Notes under the pieces: model-generated
The model's database searches: none
The model's input: only the letters and a program-made list of their open reading frames with translations
Told to the model about the DNA's origin: nothing
Assembly: GCA_029959195.1 (NCBI GenBank)
Contig: CP114123.1
Coordinates: 248,001-312,000 of the forward strand
Source of the DNA: Dictyophora rubrovolvata
Lineage: Eukaryota; Basidiomycota; Agaricomycetes; Phallales; Phallaceae
Reading direction: 5' to 3'
Length of the DNA: 64,000 nt
Part shown: positions 48,130 to 58,996 of the stretch, in pieces
Position numbering within the stretch: position 1 is the stretch's first letter
Layout: each line of letters opens with the position of its first letter
Made by a program: the position numbers and the translations under genes

Positions 48130-49985
48130 CGAGGATATAGTATAACGATAAAGAAAGAGAACAACGGAATTACAGAGTGGATTTCGTGTCAGAAATCGGG
48201 GGACAATTTCGGAGTATGTTGTTACTTTTATACCTTTGACTCATTAGCGCTAATTACATAATCTTCGTTACTGTACAAATTTGATTCCGCGCAAATTCCG
48301 CGACTACTATCATCCGCTTTCATCATTTTGATTCATGTATACCATTGCTGAAGGCATTGTCAAGTTTTAGTAGCATATTTATCCTCGAGAATAGCCTTCA
48401 CTTTAATTTATTGATACCCTGGCAATTAATATAGTTGGAGGGTGTTTGACGAAGAAAGAGTTTTCGAAAGAGTTCATCGCTTAGATATATCTGATACATT
48501 TTATTATTCTATGATTTCAACGTGGAAACGTCATTTCAAATTCTTTTTCAAGCTTTACCAATTACCACCACATAACGGCCTATTAGTATTCACCAGGATC
48601 GGGACCAGTAAGCTCCGACAATAAAAATTCTCTATGTAAATGTTATTCGCTGATTACTTGACATTCATCATCCTCAAAACTATCTTTGCGAAAAGATAGC
48701 TGTCTGGTACACCAATATGTCCACGTTTGTCGCTCGTTTTGTTGGATTTTGTGGCTCGGATATATACAGTAGCTTACATAATCACTAATTTTTTCCTTTC
48801 CGCTTTCCGCGTTCGCGTCAGTGCCTGTGCTTCATCTGCGTTTTTTGAGCGTACTTGAACGGTGCGCTCCATTTATTTCTGAGTATTCAACACGTTCTTG
48901 TCATAGTGTTTCAGACAATGACTTCGTAATTGATTTCAATTCATGCTTTGCGCAACTATTTTATTATGATTCTTTACTAGTATATCTCCTGGGAAGTAAT
49001 GATAAGCTCAATGCCGTCTTTGTGGATGCTGTGGATCTATGCCGAGGAGTCTATCCTTGAGCAATAGCGACCTGGTATGTAATCGCCGTCGTCATCAGTT
49101 TTAGATTCATTGTCTGAACTTTATTATGTGAATAAGGGATCAGTAATCGAACATGAACACTAAAACGATGGACGTTCTAAATGTCAGCTAATTGCACCCG
49201 GGAAACTGAGGGCCACTTCCGAATGTAGATATACAAGCACGGATAGACGGGGATTGTAATATTGACGACCTGTATCGATGACCACGAGCCCGTTTCTCTT
49301 GTAACAGTTTTGTCGTTACTTTATTTACGCTTGTGTACTGAAAGTATCCGTGTACAGTAACCGATAAGGTCAAAAGTGCAAGAAGGTATATTTTGCTACG
49401 TGTATTACAAGGCTAAACCTTCCGTGATAAAGATAGCATCGCCAAGCCTAAACGAATTCACCAACCAAACAGCATTTTCAGTCTCTGACCATGCACAATG
49501 ACAAGAGAAATTATTTTTTGCCTTGCCTTCTGTTACTTATGCTCAATTAAGATTTATATGCAGACAAGACGTCGAGGTTGAGTAGAGGTTAATACATAAA
49601 CTGAAGGCAGAAAATAGCCAATAGGCCAATTTTTAGCTTAAGTTTGAATAATGACCACATTTGAGGAAGAGAGGGAGGGTTTGTAAATTCTAGTTGATCA
49701 AAGTTAGTGGTTCAGTATTTATTCCTTCCGATTGATTGACTGATTGGACACAACAGGCCCGGTATATTCACATGGAACGTGTCCACTGACAGAAGGGATC
49801 ATGGACCAACCAGTATGCTCTCGTTGGACATGAACAAAATCAACATGCCATGCACTTACGTCCCATCGTTAACTTGTCCTGGCAGTTTATAACAAACCCG
49901 TCGCCGTTGCCCTTGAACCAGTCTCGTTCTTACTTATAAGCCGGGTTTCTTCTGAAGCTACATTCGTTCACTCCTCCAGCGAAAC
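48130..49985. other. Intergenic; F-box gene promoter at the right end
   Basis: No gene is supported. An open plus-strand frame at 48821-49060 has no start or splice context. A cttataag TATA-like element at about 49931-49939 lies 50 nt before the F-box ATG. Confidence 0.4.
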
Positions 49986-51539
49986 ATGTTTTCTTCGAGC
50001 GTACATCACTTCCATAAAAAGACATCTCTCATCCGAAAATTTCCGGTTGAAATCCTTACTATGATTTTCTTCCTTGTTGGACCTGCTTCAACCAACAATC
50101 CCTATGTGTATCTTCCACTTTCCTGGGTTTGTCGTTACTGGAGATCTATTGTGCTTGAAAACCCAAAGTTTTGGACCGTCATAGGATACAAGAAGGGCTT
50201 GGGCAGGAGCGACGATTTCGTACGGGAAGCCATCCGTCGTTCAGAACCTCATAAATTTGATTTTTTCTCGTGCCCACAAGGTTTTTACATCCCTGGGTGT
50301 AAAACGCATTACGCACAACTGGTCGTTTCCGAAAGCTCTCGAATCAGGACGTTACTCATTCGGAACGAAACAGTCTTTAATCGTGGATATATCACATGGC
50401 CCAAATCATTTCCTCAACTGGAGAACTTGATTTTGTGCAGTCAAATGAATTATGTTGTCGAAACCGGTCGAGATTCTCTTACCCAACTCTTCCTTGCGTG
50501 TCGTCCGCGATATGTCGAGCTTTCGTGTGCGCTACTTTACAAACAGATGTTTCACAGTCTGTCTCGCGTCGAGTGGTTGAAAATCCATTATTCCGCCTCC
50601 TTCAATGTTTCCATTATTTACAATCTACTAGAGCGTTTGCCCAATCTCCGCGTTTTGAACTTGATCCCAAGCAGCTCGGCTTGGACACTGGTGGACGATG
50701 GCGACGTTTCAGTTGAAGTCATGCCGCCCTTAATACTACCAAACTTACGGATGTTGAGCTTAAATCCAGGGAGGGGCGAATTCCGTTCTATTCACGCGCC
50801 TACCTTGGATTACCTCGGTCTTTCGCACTTTCCGACTCAAGATGCTTATGACTGGGATTTTTTGGGAAGTATTGACTTCCCCATGATCAAGAACTTCCGC
50901 ATCAAACTTTACGACCTTGAATTCAACTCCTCGAAGGGTAATAGCTGGGAAATCATATCCCTCATGGCTTGTATCTCAACGGGCTCCCCCAATGAAACTT
51001 GTGAAGTATTCGAGAATTTTCATAAACAGGTTTCTGTCTCACTAGCAAACGTGGATGACCATCTCATATTACCACCCAAAAACTCCTTCCATATCGAACT
51101 ACCGTGGTCACGATGTTTTGGGACGCTATTCGATTATCTCAAGCGGGCTACAAATCTTGTCGAACTCTCCATAGATTATCAGTCTCTCCAAATCAGCGAG
51201 GACGATAACTTATTGGTGGTTCAAGTGTTGGATAATTTTGACAAGATCACACATCTAAACATATTACACAGTCTGTGCTTCGTTTCAGTCTGTGACCTTC
51301 TAACGCAGCAAAGGAGGGTCCCACGTTTGGAACGATTAGCCTACCACAGCTCTGATAAACCAAATTACGATGCGGGGTTTGTAGTCAAACATGTGAGAGT
51401 GATGCAACAAGCCAGGATCAGGAATTCCTGTGAACAATTGAAGATCTTAGAGATAAAGGGTTTTGCGGCCCTTTCTCCTGCAGAAGTTGAAGAAATTGAA
51501 GGACTGGGAATACAGTTGATACAAAATGGGATGTTATAA
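49986..51539 (+). CDS. F-box protein with C-terminal leucine-rich-like region
   Basis: Predicted SCF ubiquitin-ligase substrate adaptor of 517 aa, unbroken by introns. The F-box is at residues about 15-60: RKFPVEILTMIFFLV, then YLPLSWVCRYWRSIVLENP and KFWTVI, a typical Agaricomycete layout (P-x-E-I-L...L-x-VC-x-x-W-R-x-I). The remaining 450 residues contain irregular leucine-rich segments such as LERLPNLRVLNLIP, LPNLRMLSLNPG and TNLVELSIDYQSL, as in the large mushroom F-box/LRR families. It ends GLGIQLIQNGML. Neighbour: it converges on the DUF6533 gene whose stop is at 51786. Its last 140 nt are duplicated at 53903-54043. The substrate is unknown. Confidence 0.88.
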   Translation: MFSSSVHHFHKKTSLIRKFPVEILTMIFFLVGPASTNNPYVYLPLSWVCRYWRSIVLENPKFWTVIGYKKGLGRSDDFVREAIRRSEPHKFDFFSCPQGFYIPGCKTHYAQLVVSESSRIRTLLIRNETVFNRGYITWPKSFPQLENLILCSQMNYVVETGRDSLTQLFLACRPRYVELSCALLYKQMFHSLSRVEWLKIHYSASFNVSIIYNLLERLPNLRVLNLIPSSSAWTLVDDGDVSVEVMPPLILPNLRMLSLNPGRGEFRSIHAPTLDYLGLSHFPTQDAYDWDFLGSIDFPMIKNFRIKLYDLEFNSSKGNSWEIISLMACISTGSPNETCEVFENFHKQVSVSLANVDDHLILPPKNSFHIELPWSRCFGTLFDYLKRATNLVELSIDYQSLQISEDDNLLVVQVLDNFDKITHLNILHSLCFVSVCDLLTQQRRVPRLERLAYHSSDKPNYDAGFVVKHVRVMQQARIRNSCEQLKILEIKGFAALSPAEVEEIEGLGIQLIQNGML

Positions 51540-51785
51540 ACTTTGCAGCAATTTGCGTACATAATTAGTCTTAGAGTGCACATACATACATATACTAGCA
51601 TGTATTTATTACCTTCCCCATTTCGTAAGATAATTATATACCACCGTTCAAGAAAAAATAATAATTTATACGGCCGACGATAGTTTGTTATCACTGACAC
51701 TGGGGGGCACTGAGCGCTCAAGGGAAAGAACGAGAGAGTGGTGGAACGAGCAACGGCAACCACGTAGTGTATGGTACAGAGCCTC

Positions 51786-53274
51786 TCAAACTACCGCATC
51801 ACCTGTTCGCTCCGCACTGGTATGCCAATTGTTATCGTTCACTTTGAAAGTGAGTGAAATAGCCGACTCATCTGAAGCTGGCTCATGAGCAGCGGAACGG
51901 AGGTTCAGAATCAAGCGACAGCACTATAAGATTGTCATTTCTCAGAAAACAGAATTAGGGTAGGAAGATGAGCTTAAACGTACACAGACGGCGGTAATGG
52001 TGAATAACCACCTGATCAGTAATGCGGACGCGAGAGACAACATATCAGAGGATGAAACCGAATTTCTAGTTTAAAATTTAAACGTACGAGATGAATGAAC
52101 CACTGAGGGTTTGTGCCTTATAAGCTGATACGATGCATAGCAATAAGCTCACTGTCAATGGAAAAAACAATTAGTCATTGGGCAATCTACATCCAAAAAA
52201 CTGCTACTCTTTTACATACCAACAATGAGAAAGTAAGCCCAGATACCGTCTCTTATAAATATTATATAAAGCGGAGACGGTCGTATTCCCAGGTACCATG
52301 CTCCAAACTGCGCATAAGCGATTTGAAAAAGCAAACACCCAAAAAGAATGCTTTGAAAACTGAGCGTGATGATCCTTGAATGCCAAATCAGTCAAAGATG
52401 GGAAGCATAATATATATGATGACAATGAAACACATACCAAACCGCAGTGATTCTTCGGGGAAATACTAGTGGGACACACTCTCCTAAGAGAAAGCGGAAT
52501 TGCGATGCTGGATTTGCAATTTCAATGTATTGGGGCAGGAATATGCCCACTAATGAGAATAATGTTGCTTGAGAGCCAATATAGAGAATAGATAAGCAAA
52601 CGAGTAAATATTTATTTCTTCCGCAAAAGGCATAAACTGAGAAAATTGACCTTGAATGGTGAGATAATAATGAAAAAATGATCTTAAATCATACCTCGAT
52701 AAATTAAAAACATGTCGGCAGCAGATTGCATCGCTATACCTCCCACGCCTTCGAACCACTTGAATACCGAGCAGGCTAATTCAGAGGCGATGCCACTTCC
52801 GTATAAAGCAATAGCTTGGGTACTGTTTGGAATGAATGAGCTTTTGAAAATCAGATTCGTGTGGATATTTTTCACATTTGAAGGGCAAGAGTTATATAAC
52901 GGACTGTCAGAAATATGCATTTGATAGGTGACCACTTGGACCTGCCAATCAGGAGTGCGGATTGTTTCCAGAAACTCTAGGGATAGAAACATCCTAAACT
53001 CACTTCCAGAGGTATGTCCACTGGCAAAGGTTACAGCTGGGTTAAGCTTTTGATTTCATAATAAGACAGATGACTGACTTCTTCTTCCATCGTAAGCAAG
53101 GTATCGTATATGAGAATGGTTAAAGTGGCAACTATGTACAACAGTTAAATTAATTTCGTACAATTCCGGTAAATAGAACTTACTAAAAAAGAGCGAATTG
53201 GCAAATTCTTGAGGTGCATCGGCCAGCAGAGCCTCTGCTATTTCCAGGCTCGTCAAGTTTGCAGTCTCGCCCAT
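51786..53274 (-). CDS. DUF6533 seven-helix protein, tandem copy 1
   Basis: Receptor-like integral membrane protein of 312 aa. Ten exons: 53274-53184, 53131-53079, 53020-53004, 52941-52876, 52822-52695, 52636-52438, 52374-52220, 52151-52088, 52011-51984, 51923-51786; 939 nt, all GT-AG. Order of features: soluble N-terminus MGETANLTSLEIAEALLADA; helix 1 TLTILIYDTLLTMEEE; the DUF6533 core W-T-YLWKSKWSPIKCIFL followed by VRYITLALQ; VFKWFEGVGGIAMQSAADMF; RVYAFCGRNKYLLVCLS; ECVPLVFPRRITAVW; PSPLYIIFIRDGIWAYFL; and CCRLILNLRSAAHEP, the usual end of the membrane part, then a soluble tail. The family is widespread in mushrooms; signalling by such proteins is assumed from topology only. Exon 3 is only 17 nt. 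Confidence 0.88.
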
Positions 53275-53279
53275 CTTAA

Positions 53280-53557
53280 CAGGGATTTGAGAGTCGAGGA
53301 GGTTGACACTCGTTGATATGGAAGGTTTTTCAATAGAAACTACACAAGGGAAAAACTTTATCTAAAAAAGTTGATATCAAAAATGATGCTAACCATCCGG
53401 GTAGCTAGGCGTTGATTCTGGAGTGGAGCCCTAGATGATAGATTTGCAGTGAATCCTATGTCCCGCACAGTGAATCAGTGATTCTATTTGAATGGGCGCG
53501 CTGCACCCGTACCTCAGTTCGTAAGTTGAAGAACGCCAGTAGGGCTCGGCACCGTAC
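53280..53557. other. Promoter region of DUF6533 copy 1
   Basis: Upstream of the minus-strand gene; the first 120 nt match the region upstream of copy 2 (about 55775-55900). No gene. Confidence 0.45.
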
Positions 53558-53695
53558 CCGTATGACCCGTATTTACGGCACCCATTACGGCATGTACCGT
53601 ATAGTATTACGTACGCCAGTTTATCCGTATGACGAACGCCGACTATTTTATACGTATACGGCCCGGCCGTATAGCCGTAAATACGGGTTATACGG
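53558..53695. mobile_element. 138-bp foldback, MITE-like element rich in CCGTA
   Basis: The 21-nt ends, 53558-53578 and 53675-53695, are inverted copies of each other with a single mismatch (left CCGTATG, right reverse complement CCGTATA, both continuing ACCCGTATTTACGG). Between them CCGTA/TACGG words recur many times and there is a central CGGCCCGGCCG palindrome, so the strand could fold on itself. It has no coding capacity. I could not identify a clear target-site duplication. Confidence 0.6.
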
Positions 53696-53902
53696 ATTAG
53701 CTTATGTCCATGTCAAGTTACGTGTTTTCCGCGTCTTTGAGTCGGATTTAATCCAGGGGATGCAAAAATTTCGACTTTTTCTATTTTTTTCACAGATTTA
53801 ATGACGTGAGCCCCGACTTGCATCGCTTCGTCTGGGGTCACGTGGGGTCACTTTGAAGCCGCCTAACAACAGATCCCCACCTGTGTCGACTTGCCAGTGA
53901 CA

Positions 53903-54043
53903 TTATGAGAATGATGCAACAAACTAGGAACAGGAACTCCTGTGAATAATTGAATATCCTCGAGTTAAAGGATTCTGCAGCCCTTTCTCCCACAGAAGTT
54001 GAAGAGATTGAAGGGTTGGGAATACGATTGGTACAAAATTGAA
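53903..54043 (+). pseudogene. Duplicated 3' fragment of the F-box gene
   Basis: Matches the last 140 nt of the F-box gene (51396-51539): gagaatgatgcaac, ggaactcctgtgaa, gccctttctcc and cagaagttgaagagattgaa are shared with few changes, and the similarity continues into the 3' flank. The frame is broken by a TAA soon after the start of the match. It was carried along when the DUF6533 gene and its convergent 3' neighbour were duplicated. Confidence 0.85.
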
Positions 54044-54293
54044 TGTTATAAACTTTACAGCAGTTTGCGTACATAATTAGTCTTAGAGTACACATACATA
54101 TACTAGCATGTATTTATTACTTTTCTCGTTTCGTAGGATAATACATTATGGGTTCAAGAAAAAATAATAATTTATGCAGCCGACGATGGTTTGTTCACAG
54201 ACACTCGATGAGCACTGATGAATGCGTAAGGAAAAGACAGATACGGCAGTGGAACGGGCAATGGCAACCACGTAGTATGTGGTACAGAGCTTC

Positions 54294-55771
54294 TTAAACT
54301 ACCGCACCTCCTGTTCGCTCCGTACTAGCATGCCAATCGTTCGCTCTGAAAGTTAGTGTACTTTCCACCGACTCATCTGAAGCTGGTTCGTGAGCAGCGG
54401 AACGGAGGTTCAGAATCAAACGACAGCACTATATGATAGACATTTCTCAGAAAACAGAATTAGAGTGGGAAGATGAGCCCAGACGTACACAGACGGCGGT
54501 AATGGTGAATAACCACCTGCTCAATGACGCGGATGGATGCGAGAGACAACAAATCAGAGAATGAAAAAAAAAAAACGAATTTGCAGTTTATAACGTACGA
54601 AATGAATGCAGAGCCGAGAGCTTGTGCCTTATAAGCTGACACGACGCATAGTAATAAGCTCACTGTCAATGGAAAAAACAATTAGTCATTGAGCAATCTA
54701 CATTCAAAAAATTGCTACTCTTTTACATACCAACAATGAGAAAGTAAGCCCAGATACCGTCTCTTATAAATATTATATAAAGCGGAGACGGTCTTACTCC
54801 CAGGTACCATGCTCCAAACTGCGCATAAGCGATTTGAAAAAGCAAACACCCAAAAAGAATGCTTTGAAAACTGAGCGTGATGATCCTTGAATGCCAAATC
54901 AGTCAAAGATGGGAAGCATAATATATATGATGACAATGAGACACATACCAAACTGCAGTAATTCTTCGGGGAAATACTAGTGGGACACAATCGCCTAAGA
55001 GAAAGCGGAATTGTGATGCTGGATTTGCAATTTCGATGTATTGGGGCAGAAATACGCCCACTAATGAGAATAATGTTGCTTGAGAGCCAATATAGAGAAT
55101 AGATAAGCAAACGAGTAAATATTTATTTCTTCCGCAAAAGGCATAAACTGAGAAAATTGACCTTGAATGGTGAGATAATAATGAAAAAATGATCTTAAAT
55201 CATACCTCGATAAATTAAAAACATGTCGGCAGCAGATTGCATCGCTATACCTCCCACGCCTTCGAACCATTTGAATACTGAGCAAGCTAATTCAGAGGCG
55301 ACGCCACTTCCGTATAAAGCAATAGCTTGGGCACTGTTTAGAATGAATGAGCTTTTGAAATCAAATTCGTGTGGATATTTTTCACATTTGAAGGGCAAGA
55401 GTTATATAACGGACTGCCAAAAAGATGCATTTGATAGACGACCACTTGGACCTGCATGCGGAATGTTAGTCCAAAAACTCTAGGGGTATATCCCAAACTC
55501 ACTTCCAGACGTATGTCCACTGACAGGAGTTACAGCTGGGTTAAGCTTCTGATTCCATAATAAGACAAATGACTGACTTCCTCTTCAACCGTAAGCAAGA
55601 CATCGTATATGAGAACGGTCAAAGCGGCAACTATGTACAAAAGTTACATTATTTTCGTACAATTCAGGCAAAAGACTTACTAAAAAAGAGCGAACCGGCA
55701 AATTCTTGAGGTGCATCAGCTAGCAGAGCCTCTGCTATTTCCAGGCTCGTCAAGTTTGCAGTCTCGCCCAT
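54294..55771 (-). CDS. DUF6533 seven-helix protein, tandem copy 2
   Basis: Tandem duplicate of the previous gene, ten exons by alignment, start ATG at 55771, TAA at 54294-54296. The spliced frame stays open: MGETANLTSLEIAEALLADA, TVLIYDVLLTVEEE, YVWKSKWSSIKCIFLAVRY, FKWFEGVGGIAMQSAADMF, RVYAFCGRNKY, DCVPLVFPRRITAVW, FIRDGIWAYFL, CCRLILNLRSAAHEP. Differences from copy 1 are mostly conservative in the helices and larger in introns and in the tail, where copy 2 lacks a few residues before D-W-H-A-S-T-E-R-T. The duplication unit (about 51390-53400 versus 53900-55900) includes the F-box 3' fragment. Both copies look functional. Confidence 0.85.
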
Positions 55772-55779
55772 CTTAACGG

Positions 55780-57820
55780 GGAGTTAAGGTCTGAGGAGGT
55801 TGGCGACCGTGCTGTTACAGGTTTTTCAGTAGTAACTGTGGGGAAATCTTTATCCGAAAAAAGTTGATATCAGAAAGGACCCGCGTAGTTACGCGTCGAG
55901 TCTTGACGAGATCTGCCGTGACTCTTATCTTTCACATGATTCTATTGAATGGATCGCCTAAAGTTATTATGCGCCCGTACCTATGCTCGTATTATGAACC
56001 AAGCCAAACGTTTCTGAGATTCATAACTTACAAAGAGAAAAGAGGCTGTCCTATCTTGACATTAAAATAGTGGCCATCACCGTGGCTCGTTCACGGTAAC
56101 GCTACCAGATGCCGTTGTCTCAACAATGTTTCTCGGTTTTCATTGGTGCTCCTTTTCTTTCGAGTTCATAAGGATCACTGAAAGAATCGGTTACAAATAA
56201 ATTGGTGGAATGATGCTATCAATATTAGGGACCCACTTCAATTCAGAACCTTGTATTTTAACAGTAAATGGGACTTCTTGAGCATAGCAGATGCGCGATG
56301 CGAATTGATCTGGGTCAAAAAACACATACCCGATAAGATCGGAGCAGCAGATGCACAGCTTAATCTTCCCAACAACTTCAATCCGTAAACAGATGCCGCA
56401 CTGGCACCTGCTTTGACACTAGTTCAACAACTTAATACGAAGATCTATATCAGCCAGAACAGGAAGAGGGAGACAGGCTGACTTTTACATGTTCGCTGAG
56501 ATGTGATGGTCATGGATCATTCGGACAAAGCTGACGCTCTGGCCTAAGTTTTGAACACAGGAAGCTGGCTCAAGTTGATCCCGGTCACTACGCCGCATAG
56601 TGAGCAGGAGCCACGGGCTCAGTGACGAACCAGAAGGACGTGGATATTCAGACGTTTTAAATTTCAAGTCTCAGAGTCAAATACACTGTAAGCCAGTACT
56701 GGAGCAACACTGGAGACAACAAAGCAAATCGCAATGTCGGCAAGAAAAAAGAAACCGCTTTCCCCCGCTCTATACTTAGCTCCCAAGGTGTGACGCATCG
56801 TCACAAGGTTTTCGTTTTTTTCCTCTTGTACCCTGTTTGTGTTTAGGTCCTAGGATCATTAATCTCGCCTGAATTTATGTCGAAGCAAGTGCAGAACGTC
56901 TATGCTACTCAACAAATTGAACACAAACTTTGTCTAGAATACCTGAGGCACTACGAAGATCTTGTTATTATGGTAGATCAAAGCGATAAACACTGTCATT
57001 CGAGATGCCATTCATTTTGATTTAACGATAGTGAATGGAACAGTTCTATCTCTCGAACATGACACTGAGCGAGCACGAATTCCCAGCCAGAAATGATATC
57101 AACCACCAGGCAAGATAGGACGAAATTGCGCTCGAAAACGACGGTCTGAGGGAATTTGATTTGATGAAGTCGGTAGAAGGGAAGGAATATGGTCCCTGTT
57201 CCTTATTGGAGACTAAATCCAACGCTAAAGTTGTCCTCGTCATCTAACATCGGTCAAACTGCAAAGGTACTGTGCTTGTGGATGTTTTGCTATTCGTTTA
57301 TTGCAAGTCGCTGATTGATTTTCAGCTTGGGGGTGATTACTAGTACGCTCGGGAATTAAAGCATTGATGGTACTGCCGCTGCGAACAGTAGTCTTAAGGC
57401 TTCATCTGCGCTGCAGCGGCTCGCATACCAATCATGTTCGAATCCCCTTTTGAGCCTACCTCTTGGAAGATAGCGGAATGTTGAGAGTAATACAATATCT
57501 TCATACCTTATTAAAGCCATGAAATCACAGGTGATATGTGTGTATTGAACTGAGACTAGTCTGCTCCTCCTGAGAGACTTCGGGTGACCTCGGAGATCTA
57601 CTGTTGAGACAGGAAAGATATTAGGAAAATTCAAAGGCTATACTCAAATGGCTTGCTCAATGGGCTTGTCGGAGGTGCAGTGTTCCGCAAGGCTACCGAA
57701 GGCAGATTGAAACAATATGATCAATTGGTAACATTTATTAACTACTATTCACAGACAATACTAAACTAACGTATGTTAAAAAAAAGGACGACCTTTTCAC
57801 AAGTTCCTCTAACATACGAA
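55780..57820. other. Intergenic
   Basis: 55780-55900 is the duplicated promoter of DUF6533 copy 2. The remaining 1.9 kb shows no supportable gene; frames are short and lack splice partners. Confidence 0.4.
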
Positions 57821-58642
57821 TCAGATGGAGTAAGACGGGGACGGAAGTGAAGAAGTAATCAGAGAAGTAATGAGCGAAGAGTTTTGAGGGGTATTGACAG
57901 GATAAGACCAATTATATTGGGGGAATGAATGCACTGGATAAGGATTGCCTTGGGTATAATACGGATAAGGTGGATAAGGTGGATATGGCGGCTGAGAGAA
58001 AAAGACGGGGTTACGATGGTATATATAATATGGAGGGTACGGGGATGGGATGTAGGAGAATTGAGGGACAGGGCTAGGCGCGGGAGGAGGCACGACTACA
58101 CTCGGAGTGTACGCGCTGGGCGAAGGCGTGGTCTCGTTGCTAGGAGGGCGTTGAACTTCTGCAACGGCAACTTCACTGTTCTCGACGTTGGGCTCGGTAT
58201 TATTTCGATTAGACGGTCGCAGGGGCGAAGGCTCCGGAGGCGTATAGGGCTTGATCCTATCCTCAATGTTGTCCAATGGTAAAACCATCGCCACGTAACG
58301 AGTGAGTCGTTTCCCTTCCGGATCACCTGAATCCGCCATATCCTTCACGGCTTCCGCAGGGACTTTGAGCACGATTTCGTAGTGATCCCCTACTCTGTAC
58401 AAGACTGTGGACCCCATGGCCACTTTGTCCATTTTCTTGTTGATCCTTCTGGAAGAGCGAAAAAAGTAATTGTTCGGCTTGGGACGCTGTTTCGGTTCTA
58501 CTAGTGGCGACAGAGCAAAAAAGGAATCAGCCACTCTGAAAGAAGCAAGTGGTTTTTCCATACCTTTCTTGGTATCTTTCGTGGAAATTTTAGTCTTGAT
58601 TCCGTTGGAGTTTTCATTGGGAGTTTTTCGGGATGAAACCAT
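57821..58642 (-). CDS. Hypothetical protein with Pro/Tyr-rich C-terminus
   Basis: Single-exon gene of 273 aa, no family recognised. Residues 1-75 are basic and Lys-rich. Residues about 75-130 look folded (STVLYRVGDHYEIVLKVPAE, then TRYVAMVLPLDNIED). Residues 135-273 are low complexity: Pro/Ser-rich, then repeated PYPPY units (SYIPSPYPPYYIYHR and PPYPPYPPYPYYTQ), and end S-L-P-SPSYSI. A TATAAATA box at 58743-58736 lies about 95 nt upstream of the ATG. The tail resembles sticky, disordered Tyr/Pro repeats seen in RNA-binding or phase-separating proteins, which is inference only. Length and an intact TATA promoter support a real gene. Confidence 0.65.
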   Translation of the reverse strand: MVSSRKTPNENSNGIKTKISTKDTKKGMEKPLASFRVADSFFALSPLVEPKQRPKPNNYFFRSSRRINKKMDKVAMGSTVLYRVGDHYEIVLKVPAEAVKDMADSGDPEGKRLTRYVAMVLPLDNIEDRIKPYTPPEPSPLRPSNRNNTEPNVENSEVAVAEVQRPPSNETTPSPSAYTPSVVVPPPAPSPVPQFSYIPSPYPPYYIYHRNPVFFSQPPYPPYPPYPYYTQGNPYPVHSFPQYNWSYPVNTPQNSSLITSLITSSLPSPSYSI

Positions 58643-58996
58643 ATTTGATACAGTTGATAAAATGTAGATGTTTAAGATGGGTAGCGAGTGTAGTAGTAGA
58701 GAAGTGATTGGTTTTTCATGCTTTCTGTTACCCGGTATTTATACTTTTTTTTACAAGGCGCAAACTTGCGGACCGGCTCGGTTGTTGGACTTAAGGATTG
58801 TGGGCAATACGTACATTGGCCCATACCACTGCTGGCACAAGACATCCGAAACAGTGCCTCGGCTTAGCCTACGGCACCTGATTTCTTAATTAGCTAGATC
58901 CTTGCATAAGAGATCTTGTCCAAAAGAACCAATGATCGTGAATTCAAGAAAATCCCGAATAACAAAGGGAAGCGACAAAGAACGCCAGGCGGCTTG
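58643..58996. other. Spacer between hypothetical gene and RdRP 3' end
   Basis: Holds the minus-strand TATAAATA promoter (58736-58743) of the hypothetical gene and the short 3' flank of the RdRP gene. No further gene. Confidence 0.5.
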
